Assembly: GCA_949288485.1 (NCBI GenBank)
Contig: CASEKC010000003.1
Location: 115,752-179,751 of the forward strand
Direction: 5' to 3'
Length of the DNA stretch: 64,000 nucleotides
DNA from: an uncultured bacterium
GTDB taxonomy: Bacteria > Bacillota_I > Bacilli_A > RFN20 > CAG-826
Positions 33,123 to 42,976 of this stretch are shown piece after piece. Both the position numbers and the translations under genes were made by a program. Position 1 is the first letter of the stretch. Each line of letters starts with the position of its first letter. The notes beneath the pieces were generated by a model that saw only the letters and a list, made by a program, of their open reading frames with translations, was not told the DNA's origin and did no database searches.

Positions 33123-34763
33123 ATGAAATATGTAATTATTGGAGGAGTTGCAGCTGGAGCATCCTTTGCAACAAGATTAAGAAGATTAGATGAAAATGCC
33201 GAAATTAAAATTTTTGAAAAGACAAATTTTGTCTCATATGCTAATTGCGGTCTTCCATATTATATTTCTGGAACAATTAAAGAAAAAGAAAGTTTAACTT
33301 TACAAAGCCCAGCATCTTTAAAAGAAAGATTTAATATTGATGTTTTTGTTAATTCCGAAGTTAAAAATGTTTTTCCTTCAGAACATAAAATTAAAGTATT
33401 AAATTTAAAAACTAATGAAGATTTTGAAGAAAATTATGATAAATTAATTATTGCTACTGGTGCAGAAGCTATAAAAATTGCACCATTAAGTAATAAAATT
33501 TTTGAATTAAAAACAGTTGAAGATACTTTAAAAATCAAATCTTATATAACAAAAAATAATGTAAAAAGCACCATTATAATTGGTGGAGGTTTTATTGGTT
33601 TAGAAATTTTAGAAAATTTAAAGAAATTAAATCTGAATTTAACACTTTTAGAAGGTAGCTCTCACTGTTTAGCAAATTTAGATGATGAAATGGCATCTTT
33701 AATTCATCAAGAAATAATCTCTAAAAATATTTCTTTAAATTTAAATACGATGGTTCAAAAAGTAGAAGAAAACGATAAAGAAGTCATAGTTCATACTAAT
33801 AAAGGTATTTTTAAAGCGGATATTTTAATTCAATCAATTGGCGTAAAAGCATCTTCAACTTTATTAAAAGATATTAGTCAATTAGCAATTAAAGATTCGA
33901 TAAAAGTTGACTCTAATTTTGAAACGGACTTTAACGATATTTATGCTATTGGCGATGTTATTTCTTTACCATCATTATTTGATGGTAAAGAAATATATAT
34001 ACCTTTAGCTGGAAATGCGAATAAAGAAGGAAGAGAATTGGCTTCTAATTTATTATTAAATGAAAAAATTGATATAAAACCAATCGGAACATCAATTTTA
34101 AAAGTATTTTCATTAAATGGAGCATCTACTGGATTAAATGAAACTCAAATAAAATTAAAAAATATTCCTTATGATAAGATTTATTTATCGCCATTTAATC
34201 ATGCATCTTATTATCCTGATCCAAAAATGATGATTATAAAAGTTTTGTTTAATAAAAAAACTTATGAAATACTTGGTGCTCAAATAGTTGGAGAAGAAGG
34301 AGTTGATAAAAGAATCGATCTTTTGTCTATGGCAATTAAATATAAAATTAAAGGATATGATTTAAAGAAAGCCGAATTAAGTTATGCTCCTCCTTTTGGT
34401 AGTGCTAAAGATCCAATTAATATGATTGGTTATATGATTGAAAATATTAAAAACGGATTAGTTAAACAATTTTTTAGTGAAGATATTGAAAATATCAAAA
34501 ACGATTCAACAAAAATGTTAGTTGATGTAAGAACTAGAGAAGAATTTGCTGATTATCATATAGAAAATAGTATAAATATCCCGATTGATGAATTAAGAAA
34601 TAACTTAGATAAATTAAATAAAGACAAAGAAATTTGTTTAATTTGTTTAAGTGCGGTTAGAAGTTATATTGGTTGTCGAATTTTATCTCAAAAAGGTTAT
34701 AATTGTTCCCACCTTGCTGGAGGAATGAGGGTTTATCAAATTTTCAAAATGACTAAAAATTAA
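33123..34763 (+). CDS. CoA-disulfide reductase fused to rhodanese
   Basis: A 546-residue flavoprotein. The N-terminal FAD motif IIGGVAAGAS (5-14) and the redox Cys42 (SYANCGLPYYI) mark the CoA-disulfide reductase / NADH oxidase family. A second nucleotide motif IIIGGGFIGLE lies near 155-165. Residues ~460-546 form a rhodanese domain with Cys508 in CLSAVRS. Fusions of this kind reduce CoA persulfides or polysulfide with NAD(P)H. It stands alone, before an interspersed repeat. Confidence 0.9.
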   Translation: MKYVIIGGVAAGASFATRLRRLDENAEIKIFEKTNFVSYANCGLPYYISGTIKEKESLTLQSPASLKERFNIDVFVNSEVKNVFPSEHKIKVLNLKTNEDFEENYDKLIIATGAEAIKIAPLSNKIFELKTVEDTLKIKSYITKNNVKSTIIIGGGFIGLEILENLKKLNLNLTLLEGSSHCLANLDDEMASLIHQEIISKNISLNLNTMVQKVEENDKEVIVHTNKGIFKADILIQSIGVKASSTLLKDISQLAIKDSIKVDSNFETDFNDIYAIGDVISLPSLFDGKEIYIPLAGNANKEGRELASNLLLNEKIDIKPIGTSILKVFSLNGASTGLNETQIKLKNIPYDKIYLSPFNHASYYPDPKMMIIKVLFNKKTYEILGAQIVGEEGVDKRIDLLSMAIKYKIKGYDLKKAELSYAPPFGSAKDPINMIGYMIENIKNGLVKQFFSEDIENIKNDSTKMLVDVRTREEFADYHIENSINIPIDELRNNLDKLNKDKEICLICLSAVRSYIGCRILSQKGYNCSHLAGGMRVYQIFKMTKN

Positions 34764-34805
34764 AATTCCATTAAATTTGCTTTTAAAGTGAATATTAAAA
34801 AAATA

Positions 34806-34865
34806 TTTAGCATTCTTGTACTATGTACTGGGTGGGTGATCCTTTTATAAGAATCCCATTCTTAT
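34806..34865 (+). repeat. Interspersed structured repeat, copy A
   Basis: About 60 bases starting TTTAGCATTCTTGTAC, with GTACTATGTAC near-palindrome and the perfect inverted repeat ATAAGAAT-CCC-ATTCTTAT. A second copy, inverted, lies at 63525-63588 with about 80% identity. The AAGAAT word can pair with either of two ATTCTT words, so alternative folds are possible. It lies between CoA-disulfide reductase and MATE genes. Confidence 0.72.
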
Positions 34866-34953
34866 TATATATTTATATATAAATATATAGTTTTGTTAAA
34901 TTTGTTTTTGATATGTCTTTAAAAGACTAATATAATCTTTAGGGAAAAATATT

Positions 34954-36366
34954 ATGATAAAAGATTTAACAAATGAATTTAGAAATGGGAAAATTCTTCC
35001 TTTAGTATTTAAACTGGTTATTCCAGCGGTTATTGCTCAATTAATAACTTTTTTATATAACCTTGTTGATAGAATGTATGTTTCATCAATCGAAGGAATT
35101 GCAACTGAAGCTTTAGCTGCATTAGGAATTGTTTTACCAATAACTATTATTGTTCAAGCTTTTGCTAATTTAATTGGATTAGGTGCTTCACCAAAAGCCA
35201 GCATGGCTTTAGGTGAAGCTGATAATAAAAAAGCTAACAAAATATTTAACAATTCTTTTGTTTTATTAGTTTTAATAGGAGTTTTATTAACAGTAATTTT
35301 GTTTATTTTTGCTAAAGATATCGTGATCCTTTTTGGATGTCCAGAAAAATCAATAAGCTATGCAACAAATTACTTAAAAATTTATTCATTAGGTAGTGTT
35401 TTTATAATTCTTGTTCAAGGTTTGAATCCTTTTATTAGTGCACAAGGCCATAGCATAATCGCAATGGGCACAACTTTACTTGGAGCAGTAGCTAATATTA
35501 TTTTAGATCCAATTTTTATTTTTAATTTCAATCTTGGTGTTGATGGCGCGGCTATTGCGACAGTAATTTCTCAATTTTTATCTTTTATTTGGATAGTTGC
35601 CTTCTTTTTAAATAAGGGCTCTACTTTTAAATATAAATTTAAAGATATGATATTAAATTATAAACTTATTGGTGGATTTTTATTTTTAGGCTTATCTCCA
35701 TTTATAATGACTTTTACAGAAAGTTTAATTCAAATAGTTTTTAATGTATGTTTAAAAACTTCTACAGGTGGTGAAAGTAGCAGTTATACAGCTGCTTTAA
35801 CGATTATGTTAAGCGCTTTACAATTAATTTCACTTCCTTTAAATGGCTTAGGATATGGAATCGCACCTTTTGTCAGCTTTAATTATGGAACCGGAGATAG
35901 TTATAGACTTAAAAAAGGAATTAGCTATACATTTTTAATTGCATTGATTTTTTGCATTCTTATTTATACTTTATCTATGACATTTCCAGAGATTTATGGA
36001 TATATTTTTAATGCTGATGAGGAAGTAATGCAATTATTAAAATCATATTTACCTTTATTTATTATGGGAACTATTATGTTTCCTGTTCAAATGACCTTGC
36101 AAAACATTAATGTTGCTTTGGGACAAGGGAAGAGTGCTGTTATTTTAGCAAAAATGAGAAAAGTTATCATTTTAATCCCATTATGTTTCCTTTTAACTCA
36201 TTTCCTTGGTTTTAAGGGAGTTTATATGAGTGAAGGCATTGCCGATTTAACAGCGGGCATCATTACATCTATTGTTATTTTTACTACTTTTCCAAAAGTA
36301 ATCAAAAAAAGAAGTGAAGAAGTATTAAAACAAAAAAATGAATCTTTAAACAATATTAAAAAATAA
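34954..36366 (+). CDS. MATE-family multidrug efflux transporter
   Basis: A 470-residue transporter with twelve membrane segments in two six-helix repeats. It opens IKDLTNEFRNGKILPLVFKLVIP, has GLGASPKASMALG near residues 73-85 and the paired PLNGLGYGIAPFVSFNYG near 298-315. MATE pumps export cationic drugs with Na+ or H+. A possible own promoter overlaps the AT-rich end of repeat copy A. No regulator is adjacent. Confidence 0.9.
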   Translation: MIKDLTNEFRNGKILPLVFKLVIPAVIAQLITFLYNLVDRMYVSSIEGIATEALAALGIVLPITIIVQAFANLIGLGASPKASMALGEADNKKANKIFNNSFVLLVLIGVLLTVILFIFAKDIVILFGCPEKSISYATNYLKIYSLGSVFIILVQGLNPFISAQGHSIIAMGTTLLGAVANIILDPIFIFNFNLGVDGAAIATVISQFLSFIWIVAFFLNKGSTFKYKFKDMILNYKLIGGFLFLGLSPFIMTFTESLIQIVFNVCLKTSTGGESSSYTAALTIMLSALQLISLPLNGLGYGIAPFVSFNYGTGDSYRLKKGISYTFLIALIFCILIYTLSMTFPEIYGYIFNADEEVMQLLKSYLPLFIMGTIMFPVQMTLQNINVALGQGKSAVILAKMRKVIILIPLCFLLTHFLGFKGVYMSEGIADLTAGIITSIVIFTTFPKVIKKRSEEVLKQKNESLNNIKK

Positions 36367-36403
36367 TTTTTAAATTAAATTTATAATATGAGAAAATAGC
36401 TTT

Positions 36404-36874
36404 ATGAATAAAGAAGAAATAATTAAAAAATTTAAAATGGAGATTCACCCTGAAGGAGGATATTTTGTTGAAACTTATAAAAGTGAAATTAATTATTCCT
36501 CGACAAAACAAACTTTATATTCTTCTATTTTATTTTTGCTTGGAAATAATGATATTTCTCATCTGCATATATTAGAAGAAGATGAACTTTGGTATTTTCA
36601 AGGCGGAGATTCTTGCACTATTATTGATATTGATAGTGAATATAATGTTAGATTTATAAAATTAGGTATTGGAAACAATGAAATTCCTCAATATTTGGTT
36701 AAAAAAGGACATATTTTTGGTTCAAAGTATATTGGAAAAACATTTACACTTGTTGGTTGTATGGTGTCTCCTTCATTTACTTATGACCATTTTAAATTAA
36801 TTAAAAAAGATGAATTAATAGACAAATTAGATAAAAAAGTTTTTGAAAGAATTCAAGACATGTTTATTGATTAA
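36404..36874 (+). CDS. DUF985 cupin protein
   Basis: A 156-residue cupin of the DUF985 (YML079w-like) family: EIHPEGGYFVETYKS at the start, then SHLHILEEDELWYFQGG with His/Glu ligands near 55-65, and a second cupin strand GCMVSPSFTYDHFKL. The family is structurally known but its reaction is unclear. A TATAAT at 36382-36387 leaves a leader of about 10 bases without an SD. Confidence 0.85.
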   Translation: MNKEEIIKKFKMEIHPEGGYFVETYKSEINYSSTKQTLYSSILFLLGNNDISHLHILEEDELWYFQGGDSCTIIDIDSEYNVRFIKLGIGNNEIPQYLVKKGHIFGSKYIGKTFTLVGCMVSPSFTYDHFKLIKKDELIDKLDKKVFERIQDMFID

Positions 36875-36916
36875 ATCTTTAAATTTTTATTAATATTTAT
36901 TTATAATTAAAAAAAT

Positions 36917-38173
36917 ATGGAAAAATTAGATGCAAAATTAAGAAAAAAGAAAATTAATCCACCTAATAAATTTATTTATTGTTTACTAGGTTATTTTTGG
37001 AAATTCACGGTAGCAAAAAAATATCATATAGAAACTACTTTTATCGATGATCCAAGAAAAGAAAAAGGACCTTATATTTTATTGAGTAATCACGCTTCAA
37101 GAATGGATTATATTTTTACTGCCACCCCATTATTACCACATACTTTTAATTTCGTTGCAGGCTATAATGAATTTTTTAGAAGTCATTTAAAAGGTATTTT
37201 TTCACTTCTTCATGAAATTCCAAAGAAAAATTTTACTCCTGACATGTATGCTTTAACGGAGATGAAAAGAGTCCTCAATAAGGGTGGAAGAGTTACTCTT
37301 TTTCCAGAAGGAATGTCTTCTATAAGTGGAGGTAGTCAACCAGTAGCACTTGGAAGTGCAAAATTATTAAAATTTTTAAAAGTTCCTGTTTATTTAGCAA
37401 ATATTAAAGGTGCTTATTTAGTCTCACCTAAATATAATTTAAAAGAAAGAAAAGGAAGAGTCGAAGTTTCTTTTAAAAAATTATTCGATGTCGATACTTT
37501 AAAACAAATAAACGAAGAAGAAATTACTTCGATATTAAATAAAGAAATTTATACAAACGATTATGAATATAACGAAATTAAAAAAAGTCATTATAAAGAT
37601 AAAGATTTAATTAAAAACATTGAACAACTTTTATATAAATGTCCTAGATGTGGTGAAGAATTTAAAAATTTCACCAATGAAGATTATATTGAATGTTCAT
37701 CTTGTCATAATAAAGTTTATATGAATGATATGTATCAACTTTATATTAAAGAAGATGCTAATAAATATTTTAAAAATCCTAAATTATGGTTTGATTTTGA
37801 AAGAGAAGAAGTAAAAAAAGAAATTCAAAATGAAGATTTTGAATTTAAAGAAGAAGTAGAAATTGGATTTTTAGATGAATATAAATATTTGAAACATCAA
37901 AAAACAAGTAATATTGAAGGTAAAGGAATTTTAAAAATTAATCATAATGGGATATTTTTTGAAGGTAAAAGAAAAAATGAAGAATTTAATTTTTCTTTAA
38001 CATTGAATGAAACTCCTACTTATGAAATGTGTACCGATGCTTCAAGATTTTATACATTTTTAAAAGGTGAATTTATTGAATTCTATCCTAAAAGAAATTC
38101 AACAATTAAATGGCTTTTAGTTACTGAAGAGATGCATAGATTGCATGATGGTAAATGGAAAGATTATGAATAA
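36917..38173 (+). CDS. PlsC-like acyltransferase with C-terminal zinc ribbon domain
   Basis: A 418-residue protein. The N-terminal half is a lysophospholipid acyltransferase: motif NHASRMD (His59, Asp64) and FPEGMSS near 136-142. The second half, unusual for PlsC, has a zinc-ribbon pair CPRC (~242-245) and CSSC (~260-263) followed by ~150 residues of unknown fold. It should act on membrane lipids. A TATAAT nine bases before the ATG implies leaderless mRNA. Confidence 0.8.
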   Translation: MEKLDAKLRKKKINPPNKFIYCLLGYFWKFTVAKKYHIETTFIDDPRKEKGPYILLSNHASRMDYIFTATPLLPHTFNFVAGYNEFFRSHLKGIFSLLHEIPKKNFTPDMYALTEMKRVLNKGGRVTLFPEGMSSISGGSQPVALGSAKLLKFLKVPVYLANIKGAYLVSPKYNLKERKGRVEVSFKKLFDVDTLKQINEEEITSILNKEIYTNDYEYNEIKKSHYKDKDLIKNIEQLLYKCPRCGEEFKNFTNEDYIECSSCHNKVYMNDMYQLYIKEDANKYFKNPKLWFDFEREEVKKEIQNEDFEFKEEVEIGFLDEYKYLKHQKTSNIEGKGILKINHNGIFFEGKRKNEEFNFSLTLNETPTYEMCTDASRFYTFLKGEFIEFYPKRNSTIKWLLVTEEMHRLHDGKWKDYE

Positions 38174-38175
38174 AG

Positions 38176-38213
38176 AAAAAAGTTAATATTTGAAATTCAA
38201 TATTAACTTTTTT
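38176..38213. terminator. Bidirectional terminator
   Basis: AAAAAGTTAATATT pairs with AATATTAACTTTTT around a short loop. It separates the PlsC-like gene from the convergent methyltransferase-like gene and overlaps the latter's last codons. Confidence 0.8.
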
Positions 38214-39280
38214 AATTCTTTATCTTTTAATAAATTTTCCAATTCTTCCTTATTTGATATATTTATATCTTTTAATGAAAAATATAAATAATTTATTAAT
38301 TTATCATTCAAATTTTTAGCCTTTAAATACATTTTTTCGTCAAAATTATTAATTGTTTCTTCAATTAATGTTAATAAGATTCTTCGAATATAAGCCAAAA
38401 TAGATTTTTCTATCCAGAATAAAGTTTTTGATAAATCGTAGTTTTTCTTATTTAAAATATTTATAGTTTTTAAATATATTGGAAGAGCATCTAAAGAAGT
38501 GTGGTATAAATCGATATAGATGTAATTATACTTATTTAAATCGCTCTTTTCTAAATAAGTGAGAGCGTTTTCGTTAATAACATTTATTTTTTCTTTATTT
38601 ATAAATTGCTCATATAAGTTTTCTTTAAATAAAGAAATTACTTCTTTAGATAATTCAATAACATCAATTTTAGTGACTTCATTTTTTAAAGCACTCATGA
38701 AAGGAAAATATCCTAAACCTAATCCTAAAACTAAAATATTTCCTTTTACCGTTTTAATATCATCTTCCATTGTTTCGATTTCATGAGGAGTTATACTCAT
38801 CCAAACTTCATCATTTTTAACAAGTTCAATGTATTTAAAAGGTTTAGAAAAGTATCCAACATTATTTATTTCTTGAAAATAATTATTTTCTCTTACATCA
38901 ATGTCTTTATATAAAAAACATTCGTATGGATTAAAATGATTTATATTTAATGAAAGATTATTTATTTTGTAAGAATTTTTAGTTAATTTTATTGTTTTAT
39001 AATATTCATTTGATGAATATTTGTTTTCATCTAACAAGATGAAATTATCTAATGAATATTTTTTTGCCAAATTATAAAAATCATGATCCGATGGATCAAT
39101 TTCTAATTTGTCCAAAAAATATAAGTAGTAGTTATTATTGAATGAGCTAATAAGTTCATTTTTATTAACAAATGGAGAAAAGTTTGTTAAAAAATCATTG
39201 TAAATGTTATCAATTAGTAAATTTTCTTCTTTTGTATTTAAAAATTTATATATTTCTTTTTTATTTAATGTAATTTTCAT
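38183..39280 (-). CDS. SAM-dependent methyltransferase / spermidine-synthase-like protein
   Basis: A 365-residue protein with a class I Rossmann core: ILVLGLGLGYFPFM (~192-205, SAM or dcSAM loop), KIDVIELSKEV (~220-230) and YIYIDLYH (~262-270). The N-terminal 180 residues are of unknown fold. The pattern is like spermidine synthases, but catalytic Asp pairs are not clear, so methyl transfer is as likely. Its ATG directly follows the stop of the flavodoxin-like gene; last gene of a three-gene operon. Confidence 0.68.
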   Translation of the reverse strand: MKITLNKKEIYKFLNTKEENLLIDNIYNDFLTNFSPFVNKNELISSFNNNYYLYFLDKLEIDPSDHDFYNLAKKYSLDNFILLDENKYSSNEYYKTIKLTKNSYKINNLSLNINHFNPYECFLYKDIDVRENNYFQEINNVGYFSKPFKYIELVKNDEVWMSITPHEIETMEDDIKTVKGNILVLGLGLGYFPFMSALKNEVTKIDVIELSKEVISLFKENLYEQFINKEKINVINENALTYLEKSDLNKYNYIYIDLYHTSLDALPIYLKTINILNKKNYDLSKTLFWIEKSILAYIRRILLTLIEETINNFDEKMYLKAKNLNDKLINYLYFSLKDINISNKEELENLLKDKELKKLILNFKY

Positions 39281-39904
39281 TTATTTTCCATCCATAAAAC
39301 TTGTTGATATTTTCTTTTCTTGCTTAAGTGGGAAATATTTTTCTTTTCCTAAAGCGATAGATTTAATTAAAAAAGCCATATTTCTACCTAAAACACGCAT
39401 AGTTTGTAATCCTTCCAAATCTTTTAAGGTGTCTTCTTTGTTATAACCATGGACGTTATTCCAATATTGAGAAGATACAACTGGCATATTTCTAATTGTA
39501 AAAAATTTATTCAATTGATCAAACGTTGAAGAACAACCTGCTCTTCTAGCTGAAACAACACTGGCACCTACTTTAAAAGAAAGATCGTAATTACACGAAT
39601 AAAACATTCTTGTTAATAGATTCAAAAGACTTCCGTTTGCATTTGAAAAATAAACAGGTGAGCCAACCACTAATCCATCACATTCTTTTAATTTGAGAAC
39701 TAATTCATTAGCTAAATCATCAAAAACACATTTACCGATTTCACGACATTTTTTGCAAGCAATACAACCACGTATATCTTTAGAACCAATATCAACAATT
39801 TCAGTTTGAATTCCCTCTTCATTCAAAGTCTTAGAAACTTCTAATAATGCTGTTTTTGTACATCCGTCTTTATTTGGACTACCATTTATTAATAATGCTT
39901 TCAT
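39281..39904 (-). CDS. NADPH-dependent FMN reductase / flavodoxin-like protein
   Basis: A 207-residue flavoprotein: LINGSPNKDGCTKTAL (4-19) is the FMN phosphate loop, CIACKKCREIGKCVFDD (~47-63) a cysteine motif seen in iron-sulfur flavoprotein relatives, and GSPVYFSN (~79-86) the isoalloxazine loop. It transfers electrons from NAD(P)H to flavin or small acceptors. It is flanked by a flavin reductase gene ten bases upstream, suggesting a joint redox function. Confidence 0.82.
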   Translation of the reverse strand: MKALLINGSPNKDGCTKTALLEVSKTLNEEGIQTEIVDIGSKDIRGCIACKKCREIGKCVFDDLANELVLKLKECDGLVVGSPVYFSNANGSLLNLLTRMFYSCNYDLSFKVGASVVSARRAGCSSTFDQLNKFFTIRNMPVVSSQYWNNVHGYNKEDTLKDLEGLQTMRVLGRNMAFLIKSIALGKEKYFPLKQEKKISTSFMDGK

Positions 39905-39914
39905 ACTTTACCTT

Positions 39915-40475
39915 CTATTTAATTTTTAAGCCATCTTTAAATGCATCGCCAACTATATCTTTTACTAATAAATATTTATTATTCATTGGATCGAAACTTA
40001 TTGGTTCGAATTTATTAATATCAATTTTATTTTTTTCGTTAAGAATAGATTCATCAATTGAAACATTAACGATTTTACCACGTAAAATACAAATTTCTTC
40101 ATTATAAGAGATTAATTCACATTCTAATGTAAGTGGCAATTCATCGATTAAAGGAGCGTTAATAAATTTACTTTTTGTTGTATGCATGTTTGCTTTAGCG
40201 ATTTTATTATTTTCTTTATTACCGCTTACTATTCCAAAATAGTCGCATTCAGCAACATATTTTTTTGTTGCAGATGAAACAGTAAAAGCCTTGTTTAACA
40301 AAATATTTTTTGTTGTTTTGTGATCAGAAGAAATGCAAATTGAGATTTCATTTTCTTCGCTAATTCCTCCCCACGCTGCATTCATTGCATCTGGATTATT
40401 ATTTTCGTCATATGATGCAATAATTAAAACAGGTTGTGGATAAATATATGTTTTTACTCCAAAGTCTTTTCTCAT
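39915..40475 (-). CDS. Flavin reductase family protein (FMN-binding split barrel)
   Basis: A 186-residue protein with the split-barrel pattern: PQPVLIIASYDENNNPDAMNAAW at the start, CISSDHKTTKNI near 48-58 and CDYFGIVSGN near 77-86. Such proteins bind FMN and reduce flavin or serve as partners of flavodoxin-like proteins. AGGAG precedes the ATG. First gene of the minus operon 40475-38183. Confidence 0.85.
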   Translation of the reverse strand: MRKDFGVKTYIYPQPVLIIASYDENNNPDAMNAAWGGISEENEISICISSDHKTTKNILLNKAFTVSSATKKYVAECDYFGIVSGNKENNKIAKANMHTTKSKFINAPLIDELPLTLECELISYNEEICILRGKIVNVSIDESILNEKNKIDINKFEPISFDPMNNKYLLVKDIVGDAFKDGLKIK

Positions 40476-40559
40476 GAAAATCTCCTTTTAAAAAATTACA
40501 TAAAATTATATGATATTTAAATTATAAAAATAAGATATAATTATAAAGAAGTCGGTTTT

Positions 40560-41348
40560 ATGAATAATTCAATTTTAAGTTTAATCGAACAAATAACGCC
40601 AACAAGAAATCTCAATTTATTCTATATCATTATAGATTCGATTTTTTTGATTGTTTTGGGGATTTTATTGCTTTATAAGAAAAGATATCAGACTTTAATT
40701 TTTGGACTTTTCGGGGGAGTTATATATTTAATTGTTGATTATTGTGGTTTTTATTTATTAGCTCACTCTAGAGTTATTATGATAAATAATGAAATCGCTT
40801 CAAATTTACAGACTTTCTTAATTTTAACTTGGATGTCATTGTCTTATGGTTTTACAAATTTTGTATTTATATGGGTTTGTTTAGCAAAAGATAAGTATTT
40901 GAAAATTTGGTTAAGTTTAATTGTTGGTTGGTGGATAGTTGCCCCTACAATTGCATCTTTAGGTGGAGAGGCTACTATTCAAACTTCAAGAACTACAAAT
41001 GAATATCATGGTTTGATGGGCGTTGCCTTAGTTTTTTCTTATTTAACACTTATAATAATTATGTTTATTAAAAAGAAAATGTTTGTTAATATTTTAACTC
41101 TTAATTTAATAGGTATTTCTGTTCAATTTGCTTGGGAATTTGCGCTATTGATTAATGGCATAAGACCTATGAATGAGTTATCAATTAAAACTTTATTGGT
41201 TAATTCATGTATTGAAACAAATTTAGGAATGCCGGCAATACTGTTGATTTTTTATTTAGCTAGAAGAAGATATAACGAGGATCTTTCAAAAGCAAATAGC
41301 GATGGTGTTCAATTTGGAATTTTAAGTTTAAGAAAAGAGAGTGTTTAG
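40560..41348 (+). CDS. Multi-spanning membrane protein paired with an XRE regulator
   Basis: A 262-residue protein with about seven membrane segments (for example 22-40, 46-70, 85-107, 115-135, 150-168, 172-195, 218-235) and conserved-looking WxxxP and Glu positions (GWWIVAPT, FAWEFALL). I know no family. It lies nine bases before an XRE regulator that also has membrane segments, so both probably form one sensing or stress unit. A -10 TATAAT at 40536-40541 leaves a short leader. Confidence 0.7.
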   Translation: MNNSILSLIEQITPTRNLNLFYIIIDSIFLIVLGILLLYKKRYQTLIFGLFGGVIYLIVDYCGFYLLAHSRVIMINNEIASNLQTFLILTWMSLSYGFTNFVFIWVCLAKDKYLKIWLSLIVGWWIVAPTIASLGGEATIQTSRTTNEYHGLMGVALVFSYLTLIIIMFIKKKMFVNILTLNLIGISVQFAWEFALLINGIRPMNELSIKTLLVNSCIETNLGMPAILLIFYLARRRYNEDLSKANSDGVQFGILSLRKESV

Positions 41349-41357
41349 AGGTTATTT

Positions 41358-42017
41358 ATGAACGTAAAAGAAATTATTGCTAAAAATATTTCTGGTTTAA
41401 GAAAACAAAAAGGGATGACTCAAGCTGAACTTGCTGATAAATTATGTTATTCCAATAAATCAATATCAAAATGGGAAAGAGCTGATTCTTTACCTGATGC
41501 AGAAATGTTATATAAAATTGCAATATTTTTTGGTGTTGATGTTAATTATTTATTTGAAGAACATGAATATAATAAGATTAACGATGAACAAAATAGGTTA
41601 TTAGAAAAGAAAAACTTAAGATTTAAATTGGCTTTTGTCGTAACAACAGTATTAATTTTGCTTATGCTTTCAAGCATTTTAGTTTTTTCTTTACTTAGAT
41701 ATTTATCTATTACACCTGCCTTAATCACAGGAACTATATTTTTATTTATTGCTGGATTATGTTTCTTAGTAGAAGCGATACTTATTGTTTTAAAATATTA
41801 TAAATATACAAAAATTTTAACATCTTTAATACTTTGGACAATTGTTTTAGGAGTTTTCCTTTTAATACCAAGTTTCCCACTTGTAGTAATGTTGGCAATT
41901 GGAATTGTAATACAATCTGTTATCGTTGTTTTCCCAAAATTAGATATTATTTTTACTAGTTTGCATAAAAAGAAAAAACAAGAAGAAATATTTGAAAAAA
42001 AAGAGAACCAAAAATAA
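41358..42017 (+). CDS. XRE-family regulator with membrane domain
   Basis: A 219-residue protein. Residues ~5-60 are a Cro/C1 helix-turn-helix (ISGLRKQKGMTQAELADKLCYSNKSISKWERADSLPD), and residues ~95-200 contain four hydrophobic segments. Membrane-tethered XRE regulators often respond to envelope stress. SD GAGAGG. It lies directly after the membrane protein gene, and a terminator overlaps its end. Confidence 0.88.
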   Translation: MNVKEIIAKNISGLRKQKGMTQAELADKLCYSNKSISKWERADSLPDAEMLYKIAIFFGVDVNYLFEEHEYNKINDEQNRLLEKKNLRFKLAFVVTTVLILLMLSSILVFSLLRYLSITPALITGTIFLFIAGLCFLVEAILIVLKYYKYTKILTSLILWTIVLGVFLLIPSFPLVVMLAIGIVIQSVIVVFPKLDIIFTSLHKKKKQEEIFEKKENQK

Positions 42018-42033
42018 TTTGGTCTCTTTTTTT
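41996..42033 (+). terminator. Terminator after the XRE regulator
   Basis: AAAAAGAGAACCAAA pairs with TTTGGTCTCTTTTT (one bulged A) and is followed by a T-run; the left arm lies in the end of the gene. Confidence 0.78.
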
Positions 42034-42088
42034 CTTTTATAATTAAAAAAATAGCGTATAATACTTTTTGTTTTTGAAGGAGAATTTA

Positions 42089-42976
42089 ATGGAAAATTTT
42101 GTTATTAGTTGTTGCTCAACCGCCGATTTAACTAAACAACATCTTGATGACCGTAAAATAAAATATTTATGTTTTCATTACTTCTTAGATAATGTTGAAC
42201 ATGTTGATGATTTTGGAACAACAATTCCAATGTCTCAATTCTACCAAATGATGGTTGATGGAATTATAACTAAAACCTCACAAATTAATGTTGATACATA
42301 TTTAAATTATTTTGAAAGTTTTCTTAAAGAAGGAAAAGATGTTCTTCATTTAACTTTATCTAGCGGTATTAGTGGTACATATAACAGTGCTTGCATAGCC
42401 AGAGATATGTTAAAAGAAAAATATCCTGATAGAAAGTTATATGTTGTTGATTCACTCGCAGCTTCCAGTGGTTTTGGAATGTTGGTAGATTTAGCAGCTG
42501 ATTTAAGAGATGCAAATAAAAATATCGATGAAATTTATGAATGGTTACTCGAAAATAGATTAAATATTAATCATTGGTTCTTTTCTACCGATTTAACTTT
42601 CTTTATTAGAGGCGGAAGAATATCTAAAACAAGCGGAACTATTGGAAATATGCTTCATATTTGTCCACTCATGAACGTTGATAAAGAAGGAAAATTAATT
42701 CCTCGTGAAAAAATACTTGGCAAGAAAAAAGTTATATTAAGAATTGTTGAAGTTATGAAAGATCTTGCAAAAGATGGAACAAATTATGATGGAAAATGTT
42801 ATATTTCACATTCCGCTTGCATCGAAGACGCTGCTCTTGTTAAAAAACTTATTGAAGAAAAATTCCCAAAATTAAAAGGAAAAGTAGAAATTTTTGATAT
42901 CGGTACAACTATTGGTTCTCATACAGGACCTGGAACAGTCGCTTTATTCTTTGTTGGTAAAAAAAGAGAAAATTAA
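42089..42976 (+). CDS. DegV-family fatty-acid-binding protein
   Basis: A 295-residue DegV protein: ISCCSTADLT near the start, KTSQINVDTY near 65-74, HLTLSSGISGTYNSA near 91-105 and FFIRGGRISKTSG near 170-183 are the fatty-acid-binding landmarks (FakB-like). FakB proteins present exogenous fatty acids to FakA kinase, which is not in the window. The ATG at 42089 lies behind AAGGAG; an earlier TTG has no SD. It converges with the LysR gene, overlapping by 4 bases. Confidence 0.9.
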   Translation: MENFVISCCSTADLTKQHLDDRKIKYLCFHYFLDNVEHVDDFGTTIPMSQFYQMMVDGIITKTSQINVDTYLNYFESFLKEGKDVLHLTLSSGISGTYNSACIARDMLKEKYPDRKLYVVDSLAASSGFGMLVDLAADLRDANKNIDEIYEWLLENRLNINHWFFSTDLTFFIRGGRISKTSGTIGNMLHICPLMNVDKEGKLIPREKILGKKKVILRIVEVMKDLAKDGTNYDGKCYISHSACIEDAALVKKLIEEKFPKLKGKVEIFDIGTTIGSHTGPGTVALFFVGKKREN

